Shown: one piece after another, positions 8,948-17,209 of the stretch
Layout: every line of letters starts with the position of its first letter
How positions within the stretch are numbered: position 1 is the stretch's first letter
Assembly: GCA_018710785.1 (NCBI GenBank)
Contig: DVJD01000116.1
Coordinates: 1 to 64,000, forward strand
DNA: 64,000 nt
Reading direction: 5' to 3'
DNA from: Candidatus Fimimorpha excrementavium
Lineage (GTDB): Bacteria; Bacillota; Clostridia; Lachnospirales; Lachnospiraceae
The notes under the pieces: model-generated
Database searches by the model: none
What the model was told of the DNA's origin: nothing
Seen by the model: the letters and a program-made list of their open reading frames with translations, nothing else
Made by a program: the position numbers and the translations under genes

Positions 8948-11110
8948 ATGGGTGAAACGAAGGGAAGAGTTACGATACCGACCGATGTGGATGTGGTACC
9001 GGAAACGTTGGAATTGATTGAACGGTGGGGAGCCGATGCCATCCGTGACTGTGACGGCACCGACTATCCGGAAGAGTTGAAAAAGGTGGATGCAAAGGTA
9101 TATGCCACCTATTATACCACGAGAAAAGATAACGAATGGGCAAAGGCGAACCCGGATGAAATCCAGCAGTGCTACATCATGACAAAGTTTTATACGGCAG
9201 ATTCCGATACCCTCTCCATTCATTTGATGACGGGAATTTATCCGGAGATGCTGAAAGTCAACAGCAGAGATGATATCAAACGCTGGTGGGAAGTGATCGA
9301 TCGGACAACTGGAAACGTGGTGGATGTCAGCCGCTGGAGTTATGACGAGAGCACCGGAGACGTGACCATTGATCCGGCTGAAAAATTTCATGATTACACG
9401 GTCAGCTTTTTGGCCTATATCATGTGGGATCCGGTACATATGTACAACGCAGTGGTGAATGACTGGAAAGACGTGGAGCACCAGATCACATTTGACGTGC
9501 GTCAGCCAAAGACGCACAAATTCAGCATGGAGAGGCTGCGAAAATTCTGTAAGGCGAATCCCCATGTCAATGTGATCCGCTATACTACATTTTTCCATCA
9601 GTTTACGCTGGTGTTTGACGAATTGGCCAGGGAAAAGTATGTGGACTGGTATGGGTATTCGGCCAGCGTAAGTCCCTGCATCCTGGAGCAGTTTGAAAGA
9701 GAAGCGGGATACAAATTCCGCCCGGAATACATTATTGATCAGGGCTATTACAACAATCAGTACCGGGTGCCAAGCAGGGAATATAAAGACTTCCAGGCAT
9801 TTCAGCGGCGGGAGGTGGCCAAGCTGGCCAAAGAAATGGTGGATATCACCCATGAAGAGGGAAAAGAGGCCATGATGTTTTTGGGCGATCACTGGATCGG
9901 CATGGAACCCTTTATGGATGAGTTTAAGACCATCGGACTGGATGCGGTGGTGGGAAGTGTGGGCAATGGTTCCACACTGCGCCTGATCAGTGACATTGAA
10001 GGGGTCAAGTATACAGAAGGCCGGTTCCTTCCTTATTTCTTTCCGGATACCTTCCATGAAGGCGGAGATCCGGTGAAAGAGGCAAAGGTGAACTGGGTGA
10101 CAGCCAGAAGGGCAATCCTGAGAAAGCCCATTGACCGTATCGGGTATGGCGGTTATCTGAAGCTGGCCTGCCAGTTTCCGGACTTTATCTCCTATGTGGA
10201 GAGTGTCTGTGATGAATTCCGTACCCTGTATGAAAATGCCCGGGGGACGACGCCGTTCTGCTTCAAGACAGTCGCCGTGCTGAACTGCTGGGGAAAGATG
10301 CGTGCCTGGGGCGCTCATATGGTACACCACGCCCTGTATCAGAAACAGAACTACAGCTATGCCGGGATCATCGAGACCTTAAGCGGCGCTCCCTTTGACG
10401 TGAGGTTTATCAGCTTTGACGATATCCGTGAAAATCCGGATATTCTGAAGGAAATCGACGTGCTGATCAATGTGGGAGACGGCGATACGGCCCATACAGG
10501 CGGCACGGAGTGGGAGGATCCGGTGATTTCCAGCGCCGTAAAGGAATTTGTATACCAGGGCGGCGGTATCATCGGTGTCGGCGAACCGACGGGACACCAG
10601 TATGAAGGCCGTTATATCCAGCTGGGAACTGTATTCGGTGTGGAAAAAGAGACCGGTTTCACCTTAAATTATGATAAATATAACTGGGAAAATCATGAAG
10701 ATCACTTCATCCTTGAAGACTGCACCAAAGAAGTGGATTTTGGCGAAGGCAAGAAAAATATGTATGCCCATGAGGAAACGGAAATTCTGATACAGAGAGA
10801 GAAAGAGGTGCAGATGGCTGTCCACCCGTTTGGAAAAGGGCGTGCAGTTTACATCAGCGGTCTGCCCTATTCCTTTGAGAACAGCCGTATCCTCTATAGA
10901 AGCATCCTTTGGAGCTGCCACGGAGAAGGGGAACTTCACAAATGGTTTTCTTCCAATTTCAATGTGGAAGTCCACGCCTATGTGAAAAATGGAAAATATT
11001 GTGTGGTGAATAATACGTATGAACCGCAGCATACGACCGTTTATCGCGGGGACGGAACCAGCTTTGAATTGGATCTGGAAGCCAATGAGATCATCTGGTA
11101 TGAGGTTTAA
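8948..11110 (+). CDS. GH112 1,3-beta-galactosyl-N-acetylhexosamine (or galactosyl-rhamnose) phosphorylase
   Basis: GRVTIPTDVDVVPETLELIERWGADAIRDCDGTDYPEELKKVDAKVYATYYTTRKDNEWAKANPDEIQQCYIM is characteristic of GH112 phosphorylases. Substrate not resolvable here. Confidence 0.9.
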   Translation: MGETKGRVTIPTDVDVVPETLELIERWGADAIRDCDGTDYPEELKKVDAKVYATYYTTRKDNEWAKANPDEIQQCYIMTKFYTADSDTLSIHLMTGIYPEMLKVNSRDDIKRWWEVIDRTTGNVVDVSRWSYDESTGDVTIDPAEKFHDYTVSFLAYIMWDPVHMYNAVVNDWKDVEHQITFDVRQPKTHKFSMERLRKFCKANPHVNVIRYTTFFHQFTLVFDELAREKYVDWYGYSASVSPCILEQFEREAGYKFRPEYIIDQGYYNNQYRVPSREYKDFQAFQRREVAKLAKEMVDITHEEGKEAMMFLGDHWIGMEPFMDEFKTIGLDAVVGSVGNGSTLRLISDIEGVKYTEGRFLPYFFPDTFHEGGDPVKEAKVNWVTARRAILRKPIDRIGYGGYLKLACQFPDFISYVESVCDEFRTLYENARGTTPFCFKTVAVLNCWGKMRAWGAHMVHHALYQKQNYSYAGIIETLSGAPFDVRFISFDDIRENPDILKEIDVLINVGDGDTAHTGGTEWEDPVISSAVKEFVYQGGGIIGVGEPTGHQYEGRYIQLGTVFGVEKETGFTLNYDKYNWENHEDHFILEDCTKEVDFGEGKKNMYAHEETEILIQREKEVQMAVHPFGKGRAVYISGLPYSFENSRILYRSILWSCHGEGELHKWFSSNFNVEVHAYVKNGKYCVVNNTYEPQHTTVYRGDGTSFELDLEANEIIWYEV

Positions 11111-11145
11111 ATGTAGTATCACACAGAAGCGAAGAGGAGACGGAC

Positions 11146-12114
11146 ATGAAGAAAACAAGATTGCAGCAGTCAGATTTGGAAGTGTCCTGTTTCTGTCTGG
11201 GGACAGCAGAGATGGGGGCATCGGTGGCAAAGGCAGAAGCGTTCCGGCAGTTTGACCGTTTTTTGGAAGCAGGAGGGAATTTCATTGATACCGCCCATGT
11301 TTACAACGATTGGGTGCCGGGAGAAACCGCCAGAAGTGAAAAGGTGATCGGTCAGTGGCTTAAGGCCAGCCAAAAAAGAAATGAAGTGATCCTCAGTACA
11401 AAAGGTGGCCATCCCCGGCTGGAAACCATGGAGATCTCCAGGGCAGTCCCGGAAGAGATCAAAAAGGATTTGGAAGAAAGCCTTGCATATCTGGGTGTGG
11501 ATACGATTGACCTCTATTTTCTGCACCGCGATAATATCTCCCTTCCGGCAGAAGAGCTGCTGGCAGTCCTGGAACAGGCGAAGAGAGAGGGGAAAATTCG
11601 GTACTATGGATGCTCCAACTGGAAACTGGACCGGATCCGGGAGGCAGAAGAAGCGGCAAAGAAGAACGGATTTTCCGGTTTTATCTGCAATCAGGTGATG
11701 TGGAGCCTGGCAGTAGTCAATGAGGAACAATTGACGGATCCAACATTGGTACAGATGGATGAAAAGACTGTTGAATATCAGAAGAAGACCGGAATGAATG
11801 CCATGGCGTATACTTCTCTGGCAAAAGGATATTTTTCGAAAAAAATTGCGGGAAAGGCGATCCGGGAGCCGAATGCTTCCCTGTATAAAAATAAGGCAAA
11901 CGATGGCTTGGAAGTCTATTTGCGCAGATTGGAGCGGGAAGAGGGAATCTCCCCCATGGCCGCTTCCATGGCCTATCTGATGGAGCAGGATGTGGTGACG
12001 GTGCCGATTATTTCTTTCAGCAGCATGGGGCAGCTGGAAGAAGCGATTCAGGCGTCTGGGACCACACTGGGAAAGGCACGGATGGAAACGTTGGAAGTGT
12101 TGCGGCGAGGATGA
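11146..12114 (+). CDS. Aldo/keto reductase
   Basis: FIDTAHVYNDW, GVDTIDLYFLHRDN, KIRYYGCSNWKLDRI. Confidence 0.92.
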   Translation: MKKTRLQQSDLEVSCFCLGTAEMGASVAKAEAFRQFDRFLEAGGNFIDTAHVYNDWVPGETARSEKVIGQWLKASQKRNEVILSTKGGHPRLETMEISRAVPEEIKKDLEESLAYLGVDTIDLYFLHRDNISLPAEELLAVLEQAKREGKIRYYGCSNWKLDRIREAEEAAKKNGFSGFICNQVMWSLAVVNEEQLTDPTLVQMDEKTVEYQKKTGMNAMAYTSLAKGYFSKKIAGKAIREPNASLYKNKANDGLEVYLRRLEREEGISPMAASMAYLMEQDVVTVPIISFSSMGQLEEAIQASGTTLGKARMETLEVLRRG

Positions 12115-12147
12115 TGGATATTCCGCCAATAAAAACGAAAAAAGTAG

Positions 12148-12176
12148 TTGACAGAAAGGATGAGAGATGGTATTAT
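12148..12176 (+). promoter_or_regulatory. Sigma-A promoter for infC-rpmI-rplT
   Basis: TTGACA (12148-12153), 17-bp spacer, TATTAT (12171-12176). Confidence 0.8.
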
Positions 12177-12184
12177 GTGTATTG

Positions 12185-12391
12185 TTGTGAAAACAGCAGA
12201 CAGGAAAGCAGAGTATCCACTCTCACCTGAGCGCAGAGGGCGACTACGGGTTTATATTTGAGATAATTTCAATGATAGGTTCATTGTATGCTTAAATGGG
12301 TGGATGGTTTTAACTGTCCGCCCTTTTCATGTTTGTGCTTTTGTTCATTTGCGGCTGCAGCCGCGACATACTATTTAAATGGGGGTGCACG
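12185..12391 (+). promoter_or_regulatory. infC operon leader, likely ribosomal protein L20 leader
   Basis: About 200-nt untranslated leader containing CAGAGTATCCACTCTCACCTGAGCGCAGAGGGCGACTACGGGTTT, and GGGTGGATGG...CTGTCCGCCC hairpin + T-run (12298-12330) upstream of infC. Position matches known L20 autoregulatory leaders. Confidence 0.7.
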
Positions 12392-12901
12392 ATTATTAGC
12401 GAATTAATGATTAACGAACAGGTAAGGGACAGAGAAGTCCGACTGATTGGCGAGAACGGAGAGCAGTTAGGTATCATGTCCGCGAAGGACGCCATGAAGA
12501 TTGCCAGAGAAGCAAACCTTGACTTAGTGAAGATTGCTCCGACAGCGAAGCCGCCGGTATGTAAGATTATTGATTATGGAAAGTACCGTTATGAAATGGC
12601 CCGCAAGGAAAAGGAAGCAAAGAAAAAGCAGAAGACAGTCGAAGTAAAGGAAGTTCGTTTGTCACCAAATATTGACACCAACGACTTAAATACAAAGATG
12701 AATAATGCCCGTAAATTCCTGGAGAAAGGCAATAAAGTAAAGATTACACTGCGTTTCCGCGGAAGAGAAATGGCTCATATGGGAGCGTCCAAACATATTT
12801 TGGATGATTTTGCTGAGAGCCTGAGCGACATTGCGACGGTGGAGAAACCGGCGAAATTAGAGGGCAGAAGCATGAGCATCGTATTAGCAGAAAAACGCTA
12901 A
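12392..12901 (+). CDS. infC: Translation initiation factor IF-3, probable AUU start
   Basis: INEQVRDREVRLIGENGEQLGIMSAKDAMKIA...KPPVCKIIDYGKYRYE. SD GGGGGTG (12381-12387) fits ATT at 12392/12395, not ATG 12407. Confidence 0.95.
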   Translation: MISELMINEQVRDREVRLIGENGEQLGIMSAKDAMKIAREANLDLVKIAPTAKPPVCKIIDYGKYRYEMARKEKEAKKKQKTVEVKEVRLSPNIDTNDLNTKMNNARKFLEKGNKVKITLRFRGREMAHMGASKHILDDFAESLSDIATVEKPAKLEGRSMSIVLAEKR

Positions 12902-12994
12902 GATCATTGGAAAGCTGGCAGGAAGGCATATGAGAACAGAACGTGTGCCGACTTGTTGGTATATATAGAATAGGAATAACAGGAGGAAAATACA

Positions 12995-13192
12995 ATGCCA
13001 AAGTTAAAAACAAGCCGCGCAGCAGCAAAGCGTTTTAAAAAGACAGGTACAGGTCTGTTAAAGAGAAACAAAGCGTACAAGAGCCATATCTTAACTTCAA
13101 AGACGACTAAGAGAAAGAGAAATCTTAGAAAGTCCATCATCACAGATGCTACTAATGTTAAGAATATGAAGAAGATTTTACCATATTTATAA
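12995..13192 (+). CDS. rpmI: 50S ribosomal protein L35
   Basis: [45 protein letters not shown]. Confidence 0.98.
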   Translation: MPKLKTSRAAAKRFKKTGTGLLKRNKAYKSHILTSKTTKRKRNLRKSIITDATNVKNMKKILPYL

Positions 13193-13215
13193 GAAAGTAG
13201 AGGAGGAAGACAGGA

Positions 13216-13572
13216 ATGGCAAGAGTAAAAGGCGGCTTAAATGCGAAGAAGAAGCATAATAGAGTATTAAAGTTAGCAAAGGGATATAGAGGAGCAAGAT
13301 CCAAGCAGTACAGAATTGCAAAGCAGTCCGTTATGAGAGCGCTGACGACAGCTTATGCTGGAAGAAAGCAGAGAAAGAGACAGTTCAGACAGTTATGGAT
13401 TGCCCGTATCAATGCAGCAGCAAGAATCAATGGTCTGTCTTACAGCAAGTTTATGTTCGGACTGAAGAAAGCCAACATTGATTTAAATAGAAAGATCCTG
13501 GCTGATATGGCTATCAACGATGCAGAAGGTTTCGCAAAGCTGGTAGAAACAGCAAAGAAGAGCATTGCGTAA
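13216..13572 (+). CDS. rplT: 50S ribosomal protein L20
   Basis: [70 protein letters not shown]. Confidence 0.99.
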   Translation: MARVKGGLNAKKKHNRVLKLAKGYRGARSKQYRIAKQSVMRALTTAYAGRKQRKRQFRQLWIARINAAARINGLSYSKFMFGLKKANIDLNRKILADMAINDAEGFAKLVETAKKSIA

Positions 13573-13586
13573 ATAGAACGCTGTTG

Positions 13587-13663
13587 AAAAAGACTGTCAC
13601 GGCACCCACACTGTACAGAAACGATTGTATTCTGTGCAGTGTGGATGCCGGGGCAGTCTTTTT
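13587..13663 (+). terminator. Long-hairpin terminator of the rplT operon
   Basis: 34-nt arms AAAAAGACTGTCACGGCACCCACACTGTACAGAA / TTCTGTGCAGTGTGGATGCCGGGGCAGTCTTTTT (few mismatches, mostly wobble-compatible). Confidence 0.85.
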
Positions 13664-13685
13664 ATATCCAAAGGAAATAAAAAAA

Positions 13686-13857
13686 GTGGGGATGTTGCAA
13701 AATTCGCACCGTACAGAAAAAATAATCAACAGTTTGCCCATTGAAATACAAATCTGTCTGACTGTCCGCTTCCATCGTGCATTCAACCAGATTTGTATTT
13801 CAAAAGTCAAACAGCAAGATTATTTTTCTGTGACTATGCGAATTTTGCAACACCCCC
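13686..13857. repeat. 172-bp nested palindrome (MITE-like / elaborated terminator hairpin)
   Basis: Outer arms GGGGATGTTGCAAAATTCGCA...TGCGAATTTTGCAACACCCC; middle GAAAAAATAATC...GATTATTTTTC; inner TTGAAATACAAATCTG...CAGATTTGTATTTCAA. Confidence 0.85.
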
Positions 13858-13868
13858 ATCCGCTGAAA

Positions 13869-13942
<74 letters not shown>

Positions 13943-14042
13943 CTGTGCTTTCTGATTAGCAACGTTTTTTATGTTAGCACAGATCAAGAGGGAAGTCAAG
14001 CGTTTTTATTTGCCATAGGCAAATGTTATTTGCCCTATGCAA

Positions 14043-14084
14043 ATGCCTATGGCAATATGCCTATGGCAATATGCCTATGGCAAT
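14043..14084. repeat. 3 x 14-bp tandem repeat ATGCCTATGGCAAT
   Basis: Perfect copies at 14043-14056, 14057-14070, 14071-14084, preceded by related inverted units TTGCCATAGGCAAAT and TTGCCCTATGCAAAT. Confidence 0.95.
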
Positions 14085-14089
14085 ACAGC

Positions 14090-14701
14090 CTATCCCAGGA
14101 ATGCCGGAAGAGTGATGACACCGGCCACTGCCAGACAGTAAAGAATGATGACAAAGGGTTTTCCAAGAAGAATAATGGTTACAAATTTCTTTGTACTCAT
14201 CCGGGTCAAACCTGCGATAAAACATAAGACATCGTCCGGCGCCGCCGGAAGGAAAATTGCCAGGCCAAACAAAAGATTAAATTTATTTCCTTTTTCCAGC
14301 CATCCGATATATTTATCGTAGGCATGTTCTCCGATGATTTTTTTCACACATCCCACACCGTATCTGCGGGCAATCAGAAAGGCCAGAATGGATCCGGCGC
14401 AGATCCCGATATAACTGTATAAGAAGCCCAGGACGGGTCCAAAGGCGATGGCGCCTACTACACAGGTGACAAATCCGGGGAGTACGGGGATGATAACCTG
14501 GATGAGCTGAATCAATGTAAAGATCAGCGGTGCCCAGATGCCCGTCTGTCGAATAAAATTACTGAGAGATTCCTGACTCTTAAAGATACCCAGCTGGTAT
14601 CCCCAAAATGCAAATAAAACACAAAGTATAATAGTAGCAATGGACAGATACTTGCTGACCATGGCAAAATAATTTTTTTCTTTTACAGCAGATTCTTCCA
14701 T
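14090..14701 (-). CDS. TVP38/TMEM64 family (VTT/DedA-like) membrane protein
   Basis: FIRQTGIWAPLIFTLIQLIQVIIPVLPGFVTCVVGAIAFGPVLGFLYSYIGICAGSILAFLIARRYG. ATG at 14701 with upstream GAAAGGAC. Confidence 0.88.
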   Translation of the reverse strand: MEESAVKEKNYFAMVSKYLSIATIILCVLFAFWGYQLGIFKSQESLSNFIRQTGIWAPLIFTLIQLIQVIIPVLPGFVTCVVGAIAFGPVLGFLYSYIGICAGSILAFLIARRYGVGCVKKIIGEHAYDKYIGWLEKGNKFNLLFGLAIFLPAAPDDVLCFIAGLTRMSTKKFVTIILLGKPFVIILYCLAVAGVITLPAFLG

Positions 14702-14817
14702 TTTGATACCGTCCTTTCTGCCGAAGTAATCTTTTTGACAATTTAATGATACCGAATAATTCTTACAAAAAAAGAATAAAATCATGTAAATAAAGGGATG
14801 AAAAAATGAAAAATAGC

Positions 14818-14846
14818 TTGACAGAAAGAGGGGAGTTGAATATAAT
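14818..14846 (+). promoter_or_regulatory. Sigma-A promoter for tRNA-Asn
   Basis: TTGACA (14818-14823), 17-bp spacer, TATAAT (14841-14846). Confidence 0.85.
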
Positions 14847-14857
14847 ATATCTCGTAG

Positions 14858-14930
14858 TCCTCCTTAGCTCAGTCGGTAGAGCATGCGGCTGTTAACCGCA
14901 GTGTCGCTGGTTCGAGCCCGGCAGGGGGAG
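14858..14930 (+). tRNA. tRNA-Asn (anticodon GTT)
   Basis: TCCTCCTTAGCTCAGTCGGTAGAGCATGCGGCTGTTAACCGCAGTGTCGCTGGTTCGAGCCCGGCAGGGGGAG; cloverleaf with loop CTGTTAA. Confidence 0.97.
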
Positions 14931-14936
14931 CACGAG

Positions 14937-14966
14937 AACCGTCAGCGCAGGCTGGCGGTTTTTTTG
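14937..14966 (+). terminator. Terminator after tRNA-Asn
   Basis: ACCGTCAGC-gcag-GCTGGCGGT then TTTTTT. Confidence 0.85.
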
Positions 14967-15232
14967 TACGAAAAATCACGTTTTTCACGAATGCGGAGAG
15001 GGGGATGCGGGAAAACACTTTTTATACAATTTTTTTGCCTAATGGTGGAAAATATGTTAGAATAGAAATCAGGGTGGATACAGGGACGCCAAGGCGGATG
15101 CTCCTTCTTTTCGGCTGGCGTGTATAGGGGGCAGACAGCTGGGAGAGAATTGGGAATGAGATCTTAAAAGCTGGATTTTATCAGGCTTTCGGAGGGTCAA
15201 TTGTCCGAAAGTGAGAACATGAAAGGAGAAGA

Positions 15233-16084
15233 ATGAATATGAAAGAAACATGGGGAAGTTTTACAAAAGAAAAAGATTTTTTGGTTTGTGTTGACTCGGA
15301 CGGCTGTGCGATGGACACCATGGATATCAAGCATATCAAGTGCTTTGGACCCTGCATGGTGGAAGAGTGGGGACTGGAAGAGTGGAAAGAGCCGATTTTA
15401 AAGAGATGGAATGAGATTAATCTTTATCAGAAGACGAGAGGAATCAATCGCTTTAAAGCACTTGCGCTGATTTTGACAGAAATTGATCACAATTACGTCC
15501 GGGTGGAGGATCTGGATAGCCTGGTATATTGGGCCGATCACGCAAAGGAATTGTCCAATCAGAGTGTGGAAACGGAAGCGGAGAGGCTTGACAGTGTCAG
15601 CCTGAGAAAGGCTTTGGCATGGTCCAAGGCGGTCAACAGCAGAATTAAGGAGCTTCCGGAGGAGGGAAAGAAGCCTTTCGAAGGCGTGAAAGAAGCTTTG
15701 GAAGAAATCCATAAGTATGCTGACATCGCGATTGTATCATCCGCCAATCGGCAGGCTGTATTGGACGAATGGGAAAAGGAACACATTCTGGAATATACCG
15801 ATGTGGTGATGGCGCAGGACTGCGGCAGCAAGGCCCACTGCATTGAGATGCTGAAAAAAGAAGGATATAAGGAAAATCACATTTTGATGGTTGGAGATGC
15901 ACCGGGTGATTTGCAGGCGGCCAGAGTCAATCAAGTCATGTTCTACCCGATTCTGGTAAAGAAGGAAAAAGAATCCTGGGATGAGCTGAGAACACAGGGA
16001 TTGGATGCCTTTTTAAATGAGCGCTATCAGGGAGAGTATGAGCAGGAAAAAGAGGACGCATTCAATAAAAATCTGTCTGTGTAG
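15233..16084 (+). CDS. HAD family hydrolase
   Basis: DFLVCVDSDGCAMDTMDIKH (DxDxC motif I), IAIVSSANRQAV, HILMVGDAPGDLQAA. Confidence 0.88.
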   Translation: MNMKETWGSFTKEKDFLVCVDSDGCAMDTMDIKHIKCFGPCMVEEWGLEEWKEPILKRWNEINLYQKTRGINRFKALALILTEIDHNYVRVEDLDSLVYWADHAKELSNQSVETEAERLDSVSLRKALAWSKAVNSRIKELPEEGKKPFEGVKEALEEIHKYADIAIVSSANRQAVLDEWEKEHILEYTDVVMAQDCGSKAHCIEMLKKEGYKENHILMVGDAPGDLQAARVNQVMFYPILVKKEKESWDELRTQGLDAFLNERYQGEYEQEKEDAFNKNLSV

Positions 16085-16252
16085 CAGAAGCTTCCGAAAG
16101 GAAAAAAGGGGATTATGCAATGGGTATGAAAGAGCGGCAGAAAATTGATAGGCGGGCAGGCGCAGACTTTATGCTGCAGCGGAGAGGAACGTATATTGTA
16201 TGATGCAAAGAAACTTGGATGACATACAGGGATCAGACGGGAGGATGGAAGA

Positions 16253-17206
16253 TTGAAAAAAATAATCAAAACAGCGGCCGTGATCGGAGGCGCTGCCGAA
16301 TTGTTTGCGTCTGCTTATTTATTTTTGTATGCCTTTTATCGGGAAAAAATCAGCCTTCCAGCAAACAGAAAGGAGGAGCCGCCTTCCAAAGAGTGGCAGA
16401 TTTTTCTGGAAAAGAGCCGAGAAGGAGAAGAATGGATGAAGACACAAAAAACCGAGCAAATCACCATTCTTTCCGAAGAAGGACTGCGGCTGACGGGAAC
16501 GATGCTGTGGGCAGAAAAGGATACGGGCAGCACCGTAATCGCTGTCCATGGATATCGGGGAAATGCCATCCGTGATTTTGCCGGGTCGGCCAGATTTTAT
16601 CATGATATGGGATACAATTTGCTTATGATCCATGACAGAGCTCACGGAGACAGCGAGGGAAAGTGGATTGGATTCGGATGGAAGGATAAGGAGGATATTC
16701 GAAGATGGTGTGAATATCTGGTGGATCGGGCCCAGGGAAACACACAGATCGCCCTCCTCGGTGTTTCCATGGGAGGGGCGGCTGTCATGATGGCTTCCGG
16801 CGATGATCTCCCTTCCCAGGTGAAATGCATCATAGAAGACTGCGGATATTCTTCTGTGTGGGATCAGCTTTGGCATGCCTATCCGCGGAATTGCAGATTT
16901 CCAAAACGCCTTACCATGTATCTGGCAAGCGGAATGAATAAGCTGGTGAATGGATTCTTTTTCGGGGAAGCTTCCAGTGTCCGGCAGCTGAAGAAAAACA
17001 AAAGGCCTGTCCTATTTATTCATGGCGGGGCAGATGATTTCGTTCCAACTAGTATGGTGCACGAAGTATTTTCCGCAACCAGAGGGGAACGGCGCCTTTT
17101 AATCGTGGAGGAGGCCGGTCATGCGCTGAGCGTGGTCCGGGATCCGGAAGCGTATTATGGCAGTATCCGAAAATTTTTACAGGATTATATGCAGAAGGGA
17201 GAATAG
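16253..17206 (+). CDS. Alpha/beta hydrolase (TTG start)
   Basis: STVIAVHGYRGNAIRD, QIALLGVSMGGAAVMMA, PVLFIHGGADDFVPTSM, EEAGHALS. Confidence 0.9.
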   Translation: MKKIIKTAAVIGGAAELFASAYLFLYAFYREKISLPANRKEEPPSKEWQIFLEKSREGEEWMKTQKTEQITILSEEGLRLTGTMLWAEKDTGSTVIAVHGYRGNAIRDFAGSARFYHDMGYNLLMIHDRAHGDSEGKWIGFGWKDKEDIRRWCEYLVDRAQGNTQIALLGVSMGGAAVMMASGDDLPSQVKCIIEDCGYSSVWDQLWHAYPRNCRFPKRLTMYLASGMNKLVNGFFFGEASSVRQLKKNKRPVLFIHGGADDFVPTSMVHEVFSATRGERRLLIVEEAGHALSVVRDPEAYYGSIRKFLQDYMQKGE

Positions 17207-17209
17207 TTT

